From Candidatus Tumulicola sp. (lineage in GTDB: Bacteria; Vulcanimicrobiota; Vulcanimicrobiia; Vulcanimicrobiales; Vulcanimicrobiaceae): a stretch of DNA of 64,000 nucleotides. Location of the stretch: positions 1,364,001-1,428,000 of the forward strand of contig DASXDT010000006.1 of the NCBI GenBank assembly GCA_036490475.1, given 5' to 3'. Positions 52,945-60,607 of this stretch are shown here, piece by piece. The stretch's first letter is position 1; each line of letters begins with the position of its first letter. The notes under the pieces were generated by a model. It had not been told where the DNA came from and made no database searches. It saw only the letters and a program-made list of their open reading frames with translations. Position numbers and translations under genes: made by a program.

Positions 52945-53408
52945 CGCTCCGCCACGAGCGCGTCAACCGTCGCGGCGACATCGGCATCCTGGCCCTCGCC
53001 GATCACCGTCTTTCGAAGCTTCCCATGACGATCGAAGATCAGCTGCGTCGGTCAATACTGAACGCCGTACGCATTCCACAGCTTCTGGTCGTTGTCGATC
53101 GCAACCGGCCACGAGATCTGTTGCGCCCCGAGTGCCTGAACAACATTCGCCCGTACGTGTTCGGACGGCATCTCCGGAGTATGAATACCCACAAGGAGCA
53201 GATCGTTCGCGGAGTAGCGCGCGCGCAGCGAACGCAGTGCCGGAACGACGTGCTTGCAGTTAATACAATCGAACGTGAAGACGTCGACAACGACGACTTT
53301 CCCGGCGTACGAGGCGGCGGGCGGCCGCGGACCGATCCACTGCGAGGCGCCGACCAGCGGAGCGAAGGCGCTTTGCGCCAGCAGAACGACGGAAAGCAAA
53401 AGGTTCAT
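52941..53408 (-). pseudogene. Exported TlpA/DipZ-like thioredoxin with in-frame TGA at a conserved Trp
   Basis: A thiol-disulfide protein with a signal peptide (LLLSVVLLAQSAFAPLVGA) and CxxC (CINC) in VVVVDVFTFDCINCKHVVP. The family blocks GIHTPEMP, ISWPVAIDNDQKLWNAYGVQY and then WPTQLIFDRHGKLRKTVIGEG follow in one frame, but the Trp codon of 'YWP' is TGA (53054-53052). Reading through gives 155 residues and a normal C-terminus that ends in the ATGA overlap with the next gene. A single TGG-to-TGA change explains it. Truncation removes the cis-Pro-like region and C-terminal helix, so the product would be inactive. Confidence 0.85.
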
Positions 53409-53439
53409 ATCAGTAGTACGATGTCGCTGCGCGTTCGGA

Positions 53440-53529
53440 TGAGTGGGATCATCCGTTCGTTCCCAAAGGCAACGTCGTGATGCTCGCGACCGCGGCGCTG
53501 GCGAGGCGACGCTCTCATGGCGGAGCTGA
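53440..53529 (+). pseudogene. Remnant of an RskA-like anti-sigma C-terminus (duplicate of 59550-59679)
   Basis: GTTCCCAAAGGCAACGTC (53459-53476) is identical to 59563-59580. A little later GAGGCGACGCTCTCATGGCGGAGCTGA reads as EATLSWRS-stop, matching the EAALSWQS end of the anti-sigma factor at 59679. The middle is deleted. The order is the same as at the intact locus. Confidence 0.65.
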
Positions 53530-53550
53530 ATCATCTACGCTTCACTGGAG

Positions 53551-53632
53551 CTGCTCATGCCGACGAGCATGTTTTTCGTAACCGTGCAACCGGGTTACGC
53601 GCGGAGCAGCATGTCTTCTTCAAGTGACTTCT
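53551..53632 (+). pseudogene. Remnant of the Met-rich secreted protein gene (duplicate of 60269-60350)
   Basis: About 65 bases that differ from the start of the Met-rich gene at only a few positions: ATGCCGACGAGCATGTTTTT and AACCGGGTTACGCGC against ATGGCGACGAGCATGTTTTT and AACCCGGTTACGCGC. It stops soon after the GCATGTCTTC segment. Together with the anti-sigma scrap just before it, it marks a decayed copy of the 59.5-60.5 kb region. Confidence 0.7.
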
Positions 53633-54851
53633 AATCTGGATGCAAAAATAGTCGAGGAAACATCATCTCGGCATCGTGCGCCGGGAATCGTAGCGATACG
53701 GGGCCTTTCGGAGTGTCCGAGCCGAGTAGGCCGGCGGCGATAGCCTCGTTAAGGACGCGTCGAGCCGTTCTTTCGGGGAGCCCCGTGATTCGCGGCGTGT
53801 CGCCACGCTCGAATTCGCCGCGTATCGCGGCTTCCTCGAGCAATCGACCCGTTTCAGGTTTGAAGCGCGCATCTCGCTCTGCCCACAAGCGAAGGCGATT
53901 CGCTAAGCTGTCGAGTTCGAACAGTCCGGTCATGAACGTCAGTTGATCGAGGCTCACTTCCAAAAACCAAATCGTAAATTCCGTCAAAGCGCGAAGCGAG
54001 AGATTGCCTCTGCCATCCAGATCGTTTTCTCGTGGGGAGTCGGCAAAATCCATCATGCGGTTGTATTGTGACCGATCCCCAAGCCCCCGTGCTAATCCCC
54101 TTGAAATGGACCATAGCCCGTGCGCCGCTATGTTCGCGGGGTACGCCATTGCGTGACTCATGAGACGGCTCACACGCCCGTTACCGTCCGGGAACGGGTG
54201 AATGTAATTAAATCGATGATGCGCGGCGGGAATTGCTAAAATGAACGTCGCCATACCGGCGCCGTCTAGGCGATACCTCTCAGTAAAATAGCGCATGAAA
54301 TTCTCGACGTACGGACCCGACGGTGGCTGATGACGCCCGACCGCAACGTCTTGGGCCGATTCGCTTCGAAACTTGCCCGGTTTCATTACATATCGACCGT
54401 CACGCCCACGAACGTCCAGCATTTCGATCGGCTGTTCACGATAGAACTCGGCGTGAAGCCAACGGATAAAATCCAGCGAGGTGGGATTCGGTAACGATCC
54501 GTCAGAGGCGAGTTGGTCAATGCGAGCCTGCACTCGAACGTGGGCCGCGGCTTCGAGCTGAAGCTTCCGACGCGCTTCATCGGCATCCAGGTCTCCGGCC
54601 AAGGCCTTCACGATCTCGGCTGGTTTGGTATTATGTCCCTCGATAAGGTTGCTGTAATACGCGTTCATAATTCGGACGAGTTGCGCTAGACTTGCGGCCG
54701 TTCTAGGGTGGAGCGATCCAGCCAGATGCGACGAACGTGCCGAGATCGCCGCAACCAAGTCGGCGACCTGCGGTGGGATCGATTCGAGAGAGGCCGGCTC
54801 GATGCGTTGCGGGCTTTCGAGGCTCACTTTGGCCGATCCGTCACAGTCCAT
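53631..54851 (-). CDS. Fic-family AMP-transferase-like protein (class II, autoinhibited)
   Basis: A 406-residue protein. The catalytic loop HPFPDGNGR (His about 218) is the canonical Fic motif for AMPylation. An N-terminal inhibitory helix with SNLIEGHN (Glu about 71) precedes the core, as in class II proteins. A C-terminal winged-helix-like part (TPRITGLPERTARRVLNEAIAAGLL) probably binds DNA or a partner. Targets unknown. No separate antitoxin is needed when the inhibitory helix is present. It starts at 54851, about 100 bases from the stop of the UPF0149 gene. Confidence 0.9.
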   Translation of the reverse strand: MDCDGSAKVSLESPQRIEPASLESIPPQVADLVAAISARSSHLAGSLHPRTAASLAQLVRIMNAYYSNLIEGHNTKPAEIVKALAGDLDADEARRKLQLEAAAHVRVQARIDQLASDGSLPNPTSLDFIRWLHAEFYREQPIEMLDVRGRDGRYVMKPGKFRSESAQDVAVGRHQPPSGPYVENFMRYFTERYRLDGAGMATFILAIPAAHHRFNYIHPFPDGNGRVSRLMSHAMAYPANIAAHGLWSISRGLARGLGDRSQYNRMMDFADSPRENDLDGRGNLSLRALTEFTIWFLEVSLDQLTFMTGLFELDSLANRLRLWAERDARFKPETGRLLEEAAIRGEFERGDTPRITGLPERTARRVLNEAIAAGLLGSDTPKGPVSLRFPAHDAEMMFPRLFLHPD

Positions 54852-54954
54852 TTCACTCTGATTTTACGGCGAAATACTCTGTTTTTCCGCCCGAGTTGGC
54901 CGATTCTTTGGCCGATCTGCAGAGTTCGGAGCGGATGGCCTCATTGAAAGAGCT

Positions 54955-56133
54955 TCAGACTGGCGGAACGTTGCGGTAGGATTCCCAGATGCGGACGGTC
55001 ATGATGCCGACGGAGCGTCCGATGCTCTCGCGCAACGCTTTATCGGCAAGCCATTCGCGCCGTTTGGGGTCGCTCGAAAGCTGCGCGATGATCCCGAGTG
55101 GTGCCAGCAGTTCTTTGCGCGATGGGTCGTTCAGAAACTCGTTCCAGCCGTCCGGGTTGAGGTCCATCGCTTGGCAAAAGCCTTGCTGCCAGTTGATCAG
55201 CTCATCGTCCGTCTCATCGCTGGTGGCGAGTCGAAGCGTTACTTCGTCGAAGGAATCGCGTTGCTCCAGCAGTTGCTGTGCGACCTCGTTGTGGGCGCTC
55301 ATCACGATTTGCGCGGCGGCGTTCAACGCTTCGAGCGATTGGCTTTTTACGGAAAGAAAACGCGGCAACCATGCCGACGGCATCGTCATCGGACCAGACA
55401 CGACCGCTGAAAAAAAACCGTGGGCGTAGGCCGAATCGGGTTCGACGGGCGACGCGGAGCGCGACGTCGCCGCAGTTCGTTGCGGGCGCCTGCTGCCGGC
55501 CTCGTGACGTTCGAGCTCGTCGTAGATCCATTCGAGATTACGCCGCCGGCTCGGACGGCTTTCACGGTTGATGTCGGCCGCCAACGCTTCGAGAAGCATG
55601 GTTAGTTCGTCTTCGGAAGCCGAGATGGTGATACTCCCGCTTTTGTACGCGGCCGAATACATCGCGCGCAGTTCGCCCGGCCCGTACGAAAGGAGGTCGC
55701 CAGAAATCCAAGACCCGTATTCCTGCGGGTCGACTCGAAGCTTTCGGCGCTTGCGTGCCGTGTCGGTGGCTGTGCTTTGGGCGCCGAGGTCGTTCGCCAT
55801 CCCCTCGAAGCCTACGATGCTTCCACCGTCGCCGCACGCAGTGCACGTCCAAAGGATCATCGGCTCGCGATCCTGGTCGCGATGTACGGCAATAGTGCCG
55901 GGGCACGGCCGACGCGAGGGCCTGCGACGGCACGGAATCGGGCTAACCAAATCCGGTTGCGGTGCGGCCGTGGCGGCGCGAACGATCTGGGAGAAAAACT
56001 CCCAAATGCGCGGCGTCTTTTGCAAGCGTTCGAGCGCGGCCGAGCGGGGCGCTCGGTCTTGCATGTCGATGACGTGTCTCTGCGACATGCGGGCGTCTTT
56101 GAGTAGCGCACCGCGCGGACCTTGCACTCGCAT
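54955..56133 (-). CDS. UPF0149 (YecA/YgfB-like) family protein with extra N-terminal domain
   Basis: A 392-residue protein. The C-terminal 190 residues (YAHGFFSAVVSGPMTMPSAWLPRFL, LINWQQGFCQAMDLNPDGW) match UPF0149. The N-terminal part holds a Cys pair (WTCTACGDGGSIVGFEG), a zinc-ribbon-like element. The first ATG overlaps the divergent DUF4336 start (shared CATG); another ATG (MSQRHVIDM, at 56088) would avoid this. Function unknown. The family includes proteins linked to secretion or protein quality control. Confidence 0.7.
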   Translation of the reverse strand: MRVQGPRGALLKDARMSQRHVIDMQDRAPRSAALERLQKTPRIWEFFSQIVRAATAAPQPDLVSPIPCRRRPSRRPCPGTIAVHRDQDREPMILWTCTACGDGGSIVGFEGMANDLGAQSTATDTARKRRKLRVDPQEYGSWISGDLLSYGPGELRAMYSAAYKSGSITISASEDELTMLLEALAADINRESRPSRRRNLEWIYDELERHEAGSRRPQRTAATSRSASPVEPDSAYAHGFFSAVVSGPMTMPSAWLPRFLSVKSQSLEALNAAAQIVMSAHNEVAQQLLEQRDSFDEVTLRLATSDETDDELINWQQGFCQAMDLNPDGWNEFLNDPSRKELLAPLGIIAQLSSDPKRREWLADKALRESIGRSVGIMTVRIWESYRNVPPV

Positions 56134-56827
56134 GCACGCTTTAGGCTATCGATTCGCGAACGTGTTCCGAGTGGATGCATTGCAGCGATTTGGCGACGAT
56201 ATCTGGATCGCCGACGGGCCAACGGTGCACTTTTTCGGCGCACCGCTTCCAACCAGAATGGTGGTTGTGAAGCTCGGAGACGGGTCGCTCTGGGTCGATT
56301 CGCCCGTCGTAGCTACGGCGGAGCAGGTTGGCAAGCTCGCGCAAATAGGTCCGGTCGCGCATCTCGCCTCGCCGACGCGGCTGCACGACTGGCGTTTGGA
56401 CGCGTGGGCCGAGTTCTTTCCGCATGCCCAGGTGTGGAAAGCCGCGATGCTCGATGACGAACCGCCGCCGGCTTGGAAAGGGCAGATCGACCAAACGCGT
56501 TTTCGCGGCAGCGCCGTCTTATCCGAAGTCGAATTTTTCCATCGCCGGTCGCGTACGCTCGTCGTGGCAGATTTCGCGCAGAACTTTCGGCTTGAGCCTA
56601 AGCATCCGATTCGGAACGCGCTCTTGCGTTTGGGTGGCGTCGTAGACGGAGGCGCGCCGCGCGACCTGCGCCTTTCGTTTTTCGGAGCGGGTCGCCGCGC
56701 GGGGCGCGAGTCGGTTCGAACCCTACTTTCGTGGGACTTCGACAAGGTCGTCGTCGCGCACGGTGACTGCGTCGATCGCGACGCCAAAACATTCGTCGAG
56801 CGATCGTTTCGCTGGCTCGGCATTTAA
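56132..56827 (+). CDS. DUF4336 (metallo-beta-lactamase-like fold) protein
   Basis: A 231-residue protein from ATG 56132. WIADGPTVHFFGAPLPTRMVVVKL followed by SLWVDSPVV, then a LASPTRLHDWRLDAW helix and SEVEFFHRRSRTLVVADFAQNF, and a late WDFDKVVVAHGDCV, are the DUF4336 signature. These resemble metallo-beta-lactamase folds with a degenerate metal site; the reaction is unknown. The ATG shares CATG with the divergent UPF0149 gene, so promoters must lie inside the coding sequences or the starts must lie further in. Confidence 0.75.
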   Translation: MHALGYRFANVFRVDALQRFGDDIWIADGPTVHFFGAPLPTRMVVVKLGDGSLWVDSPVVATAEQVGKLAQIGPVAHLASPTRLHDWRLDAWAEFFPHAQVWKAAMLDDEPPPAWKGQIDQTRFRGSAVLSEVEFFHRRSRTLVVADFAQNFRLEPKHPIRNALLRLGGVVDGGAPRDLRLSFFGAGRRAGRESVRTLLSWDFDKVVVAHGDCVDRDAKTFVERSFRWLGI

Positions 56828-56864
56828 TCACGCCGGTTGCCACCCGTTCGACATCCGCCTATTG

Positions 56865-56870
56865 GATAAT
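56865..56870 (+). promoter_or_regulatory. -10-like GATAAT, leaderless start at 56877
   Basis: GATAAT is followed by 6 bases and then the ATG at 56877. No Shine-Dalgarno precedes that ATG. This fits a leaderless transcript. Confidence 0.45.
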
Positions 56871-56876
56871 AGATGC

Positions 56877-57311
56877 ATGGATAACGATCAGAACGACCAC
56901 AACTGGACGGATGTCACGCAGCCATTCCTCGTCCTTGCATGCGCCCCCATCAGCCCGAAGTGCCCTAAGGCGCTTATAACTACGGTGTTTCTCGTTAACC
57001 CCACCGAACTCGACATTGAGAACATCGAGGTTGAGACTGGGGGCCATTTTTCTGATCCGGATATGGGCGTAGTTGAGGCGACGGGAACGGTAAAGCGATT
57101 CGCTCGCCTCAACGCCCATGGCGCCGTGATTATCGAACAAGCAGATCCAGACGAGCTCTACGAGTTCGTGTGCACCTGGGATGTGAAATATGAAGGTGCC
57201 GCCGAGCTGCTTCGTTTTTCATTGACTCATGGGCGCGACGGTGTGGCGATTGCCGACGTTCCGGTTTTGGGTGGTCGCGGTGATTTGATTCAGCGGTGGT
57301 TCGCGAAGTAA
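56877..57311 (+). CDS. Soluble protein of unknown function
   Basis: A 144-residue acidic protein from MDNDQNDHNWTDV. Predominantly beta-rich (LITTVFLVNPTELDIENIEVETGG, RFARLNAHGAVIIEQADPDELYEF), with a VPVLGGRGDLIQRWF end. No signal peptide. I chose ATG 56877 because it lies 6 bases after GATAAT; upstream in-frame codons run back into the DUF4336 gene. No family recognised. Confidence 0.6.
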   Translation: MDNDQNDHNWTDVTQPFLVLACAPISPKCPKALITTVFLVNPTELDIENIEVETGGHFSDPDMGVVEATGTVKRFARLNAHGAVIIEQADPDELYEFVCTWDVKYEGAAELLRFSLTHGRDGVAIADVPVLGGRGDLIQRWFAK

Positions 57312-57344
57312 TTATCGGGCGGTCGCGAGAATGGGCCGGCTACT

Positions 57345-58367
57345 ATGGCTGGCCGAAATTATATTCCCAGCGCGTTGATTTCCATTGCCGTGCTAGCAAT
57401 GGCGGCCTGCGGCGGTTCGCGAGAAGTTCCACCGGTGTTGGGCTCTTCCGGGGAAATGCACGGCATGCGAAAGCCCAGTCCAACTGCCGGTGCGTCTGCG
57501 GTGCTGTATGTGTTGAAGGACATCATGTACAAAGGCATCTTGATCGTAGCGTACGACGCGAACGATCCATCCCGTAGGCCGAAGCCCATCTATACTATTG
57601 CGCCTGGCTACGCGAACGACTACAGTTCCCTCGTAACCGACGCGCGCGGCGACCTCTACGTCGGAGGCGGGTACGAATATGGAAGCTCGTTGTACGTCTT
57701 TCCAGCAGGCGCGAAAAAGCCGGTTACGACCTGCGCGCTGAACGCTGGAACCCTGTATAGCGCTAACAACACGCTCTACGTCGTTCCTCCTGACGGTTCC
57801 GATTCGATTGTGGAATATCGGGAGCCGCTACCGGCCGGCAACGATTGCGGCTCCCCTTTGAAAACACTAACCGATACGATCGCCGTGGAGAAGAAGGCTA
57901 GTAAAATCGGCGGTATCGTCGTGGACTCCGAAGGCGACGTGTTCGACCTGTATTCTACGTTCAGCTTCTATCCGCCGGTGCATATCGACGAGTTCAAAGC
58001 CGGCTCTAACACGGCACGGCATTTCGATACTCTCAAAGTACCCATGACACAAAACTATCTGGCCGCCGATCGAAATGACGACATAGTGAGCAACGTCACA
58101 TCGGATTCGGCGGTCGACGACAACTTAGCCGTATTTCCGCACGAATCAAAGAAGCCGCAGTTGTACGATCCGACCGCCTACTACCGCTGGGGCGGGCTGG
58201 CGCTCAACAAGAAGCAGACGGAATTGATCGCCGCCCAATATGGTTCCACATCAAAGATACTCTTTTTTGCATTTGATTCGAAGAGCGGGACGATCGGCCA
58301 GCAAGAGCGCACGTTCGGCGACGTTCAGCCGGGTGGACGCGGGACAATCGCGCTGTACGAGAAGTGA
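57345..58367 (+). CDS. Beta-propeller lipoprotein (NHL-like), copy G
   Basis: A 340-residue protein with a lipobox-like LAMAACGGS. Blades: ASAVLYVLKDIMYKGILIVAYDAND, SLVTDARGDLYVGGGYEYGSSLYVF, VVDSEGDVFDLYSTF, YLAADRNDDIVSNVT. The repeats are weaker than in copies A-E, but the FPAGAKKP / FPHESKKP connectors are typical. The gene lies just upstream of the ECF sigma factor gene. No clear ribosome-binding site. Confidence 0.75.
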   Translation: MAGRNYIPSALISIAVLAMAACGGSREVPPVLGSSGEMHGMRKPSPTAGASAVLYVLKDIMYKGILIVAYDANDPSRRPKPIYTIAPGYANDYSSLVTDARGDLYVGGGYEYGSSLYVFPAGAKKPVTTCALNAGTLYSANNTLYVVPPDGSDSIVEYREPLPAGNDCGSPLKTLTDTIAVEKKASKIGGIVVDSEGDVFDLYSTFSFYPPVHIDEFKAGSNTARHFDTLKVPMTQNYLAADRNDDIVSNVTSDSAVDDNLAVFPHESKKPQLYDPTAYYRWGGLALNKKQTELIAAQYGSTSKILFFAFDSKSGTIGQQERTFGDVQPGGRGTIALYEK

Positions 58368-58444
58368 GGTAATCATCCGGCCGGGTGGCGCCGGCGTTCT
58401 ATAACGGATGGATAAAATCGACGGCGACGAAATCCGTGCTCACG

Positions 58445-59008
58445 ATGCCTGCGCTGGAGGGAGATGAAGCTTTGGCGGCGGCGTTTGCGGCGCACGAGGG
58501 CTGGGCGTTTAGCGAGGCCTATCGGCGTTACGCGGCGCTGCTCTACTCGACTGCCTTCCGCGTTTTAGGCGACGCCGAGGACGCGCAAGACTGCATAGCC
58601 GATACCGTCACCAGATTGTGGCGATCGCGAGGCGCCTACTCGACGACGCGCGGCAATCTGCGAAGTTTTCTGGTCGTCTGCGTTCGCAATGAAGCGCTCT
58701 CGTGCCGCCGTCGCGAGACTCGCGCGGTTCGCTTGGTGGAGCGTCTTGGCTCCTTGCCCGTCGAGCACGATGAGTTGCAAATCGCCGATACGATCGAACG
58801 CGACCGGGTCCGCAGCGCACTGCTCGCGCTTCCGGAAGCGCAGCGCATCCCGCTCGAACTTGCGTACTACGAAGAAAAGACGCATACCGAGATCGCAGCA
58901 GAACTGCACGAACCGCTCGGGACGATCAAGAGCCGCATCAAGCTCGGCCTACGAAAAGTCGGCTCCGCATTGGCATCGAACGCGCCGTTAGGAAACGATC
59001 GCTCGTGA
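58445..59008 (+). CDS. ECF-type sigma factor (SigK-like)
   Basis: A 187-residue protein from MPALEGDEALAAAF. Region 2: FSEAYRRYAALLYSTAFRVLGDAEDAQDCIADTVTRLW. Region 4: LPEAQRIPLELAYYEEKTHTEIAAELHEPLGTIKSRIKLGLRKV, a standard helix-turn-helix for the -35. The anti-sigma gene overlaps its stop (GTGA). It should direct transcription of its own operon and other targets. TATAAC at 58400-58405 may be its -10. Confidence 0.9.
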   Translation: MPALEGDEALAAAFAAHEGWAFSEAYRRYAALLYSTAFRVLGDAEDAQDCIADTVTRLWRSRGAYSTTRGNLRSFLVVCVRNEALSCRRRETRAVRLVERLGSLPVEHDELQIADTIERDRVRSALLALPEAQRIPLELAYYEEKTHTEIAAELHEPLGTIKSRIKLGLRKVGSALASNAPLGNDRS

Positions 59009-59679
59009 AGTACGATCACATCGAGGATCGCGCGGCGCTGTATGCGCTCGGAGCACTCTCGGACGACGAGCGGGCTGCAGTAGACGCGCACGTTCGCGAG
59101 TGTTCCGTTTGCGCGCAGGCAGTCGGTGAGGCCGAGAACGACGTCGCGCTGATGGTTGCGTCCGAGCCGCAAGATGAAGCGCCGGCGGCCCTCGACGCCC
59201 GCATCGGTCGCCTGTTGGAAGCGCGGCCGATCGAATCGGCGCGTAGCCGTTCTTACCGCCCGTCCTGGCCGTATCTCGCGGCGGTTGCCGCAGCGCTGGT
59301 GTTGGGGCTGTTGCCCTCAACGTATCTTTGGTCGGCGAACCGCTCGATGGATGGCACGATGGTCGCGCAAAGCGACGCGATGGGCCGTATTGCTGCCATG
59401 CCGCATCTCACGGCGCACTTCAAGCCGACGGGCTCGAGCGCTCCCGCGGATGTGATGTACGCGCCCGACGGCTCGTGGTACGTGGTTGTCGTACGTGGAG
59501 CTTCGAAGCCGCTTTCGGTTGCGTGGATGCACGACGGTAAGCAAACGATGCTGGGATCCGCCGTTCCCAAAGGCAACGTCTCGATGCTCTATCTTCCCAA
59601 GAGCCACCGCATGGATAAGCTCGCGCTCATGGATGGCGACCGCGTCGTTGGTGAAGCGGCGCTCTCATGGCAGAGCTAA
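59005..59679 (+). CDS. Membrane anti-sigma factor (RskA-like)
   Basis: A 224-residue protein from GTG 59005. The N-terminus has a zinc-binding-like HVRECSVCAQ (His and two Cys) in an anti-sigma fold. One membrane span (WPYLAAVAAALVLGLLPSTYLW) lies near residue 90. The outer part resembles the RskA C-terminal domain (HDGKQTMLGSAVPKGNVSMLYLP). Release of the sigma factor by regulated proteolysis is the family model. A scrap of a second copy is at 53440-53529. Confidence 0.85.
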   Translation: MKYDHIEDRAALYALGALSDDERAAVDAHVRECSVCAQAVGEAENDVALMVASEPQDEAPAALDARIGRLLEARPIESARSRSYRPSWPYLAAVAAALVLGLLPSTYLWSANRSMDGTMVAQSDAMGRIAAMPHLTAHFKPTGSSAPADVMYAPDGSWYVVVVRGASKPLSVAWMHDGKQTMLGSAVPKGNVSMLYLPKSHRMDKLALMDGDRVVGEAALSWQS

Positions 59680-59736
59680 GATCATAAGCGTAGTGTGTTT
59701 CAGGGTTCCTTCATGAGCGTCGTCTAGGCTCGCGGC

Positions 59737-60153
59737 ATGCGCTTTCCACACATAGCCACCATCGCAGCCGCGGTTTTTATTCTGGCAGTTGCCGGCTCGA
59801 TCGGGCCCGCCGCGGCGCACATGCGTAGCTACGGCGGCAGTTGGCCTGTAACCATAACCGGTTCGCAGCACAGTAATGGCACGGGTTGCCTGACGCTGGT
59901 AGGAAATGGCACCGATAAAGGCGCGGCGACGCTGGTTTTTGGCAGCCAGAAATACACGTACGGCACATACCAGGCGATAAACGGCACGCTGGTGGCGACC
60001 ATCCAGGCACAGGGTTACGGCCAGAACGTCGGATTGGTATTCATCGGTTCCGCCAATCGCGGTAGCATTGGTCCTGGCGTATTCGACGATGTTTACGGGG
60101 GCGAAGCCTTCGACGAAGGCGCGTTGACGTTTGGCATGAAAGGCGGTTGCTGA
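59737..60153 (+). CDS. Small exported beta-rich protein
   Basis: A 138-residue protein with a signal peptide (IAAAVFILAVAGSIGPAAA). The mature part has Gly/Thr/Tyr-rich strands (LTLVGNGTDKGAATLVFGSQKYTYGTY) and two Cys (TGCLTL and the final GGC) that could form a disulfide. TAGGCT ends 6 bases before the ATG, which again allows a leaderless start. Being next to the sigma/anti-sigma pair, it is a likely regulon member. No family recognised. Confidence 0.65.
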   Translation: MRFPHIATIAAAVFILAVAGSIGPAAAHMRSYGGSWPVTITGSQHSNGTGCLTLVGNGTDKGAATLVFGSQKYTYGTYQAINGTLVATIQAQGYGQNVGLVFIGSANRGSIGPGVFDDVYGGEAFDEGALTFGMKGGC

Positions 60154-60247
60154 GCTCGAGTCATCCAAGCTTCACCTGCGAGCGTTACAATTATGCGGAG
60201 CAATCGATTGCTCCGCGCAATTGCAAACGTTCCTAGGGAGAAACAAA

Positions 60248-60565
60248 TTGAAAACTATTACAGCAGGCCTGCTCATGGCGACGAGCATGTTTTTCGTAAC
60301 CATGCAACCCGGTTACGCGCAGAGCAGCATGTCTTCATCGGGTTCGATGATGTCGTCGATGCCCAAGTGCGCATCGGGTGACTCGGTCGTCGGCGTTAAT
60401 ATGACGACGAAGATGTACATGACCCAGTCGGAGATGAAAGCGAAGATGTCCGGCATGACCACGGCGCAAAAAGAAGCCGCGATGAAGAAGAACAACGTCA
60501 AGATGATGTGCAAGTCGCAAGCCACGGCGATGGGCGCAAAAATGATGACGCCGTCGCCGATGTAG
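60248..60565 (+). CDS. Met-rich small exported protein
   Basis: A 105-residue protein starting at TTG 60248, with GGGAG upstream. The signal peptide (TITAGLLMATSMFFVTMQPGYA) is followed by a Met/Lys/Ser-rich mature part: about one residue in five is Met (SSMSSSGSMMSSMPKC, NMTTKMYMTQSEMKAKMSGM). Two Cys are present (MPKCASGD and MMCKSQ). Met clusters are known to bind Cu(I) or be oxidised by oxidants, so metal or redox sensing is possible. The intrinsic-type hairpin at 60573-60607 follows. A scrap of a second copy is at 53551. Confidence 0.65.
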   Translation: MKTITAGLLMATSMFFVTMQPGYAQSSMSSSGSMMSSMPKCASGDSVVGVNMTTKMYMTQSEMKAKMSGMTTAQKEAAMKKNNVKMMCKSQATAMGAKMMTPSPM

Positions 60566-60572
60566 CAATTGT

Positions 60573-60607
60573 AAGGGAAGCTCGCACGAATTGACTGGGC
60601 TTCCCTT
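60573..60607 (+). terminator. Terminator hairpin after the Met-rich gene
   Basis: AAGGGAAGC (60573-60581) pairs perfectly with GCTTCCCTT (60599-60607) across a 17-base loop. The tail lacks a long T run. Confidence 0.5.

Noticed and set aside
53052-53054. TGA as selenocysteine codon
   Set aside because: The family has Trp, not Cys, at this position, and no stem-loop like a bacterial SECIS was recognised just downstream.
53052-53054. TGA reassigned to Trp in this organism
   Set aside because: Many other genes here (for example those ending at 10157, 18774 and 20710) use TGA as a genuine stop in overlapping ATGA junctions.
56705-56730. GGTTCGAACC, like a tRNA T-loop
   Set aside because: The flanking bases do not form a T-stem on either strand, no acceptor or anticodon arms are present, and it lies in the DUF4336 coding sequence.
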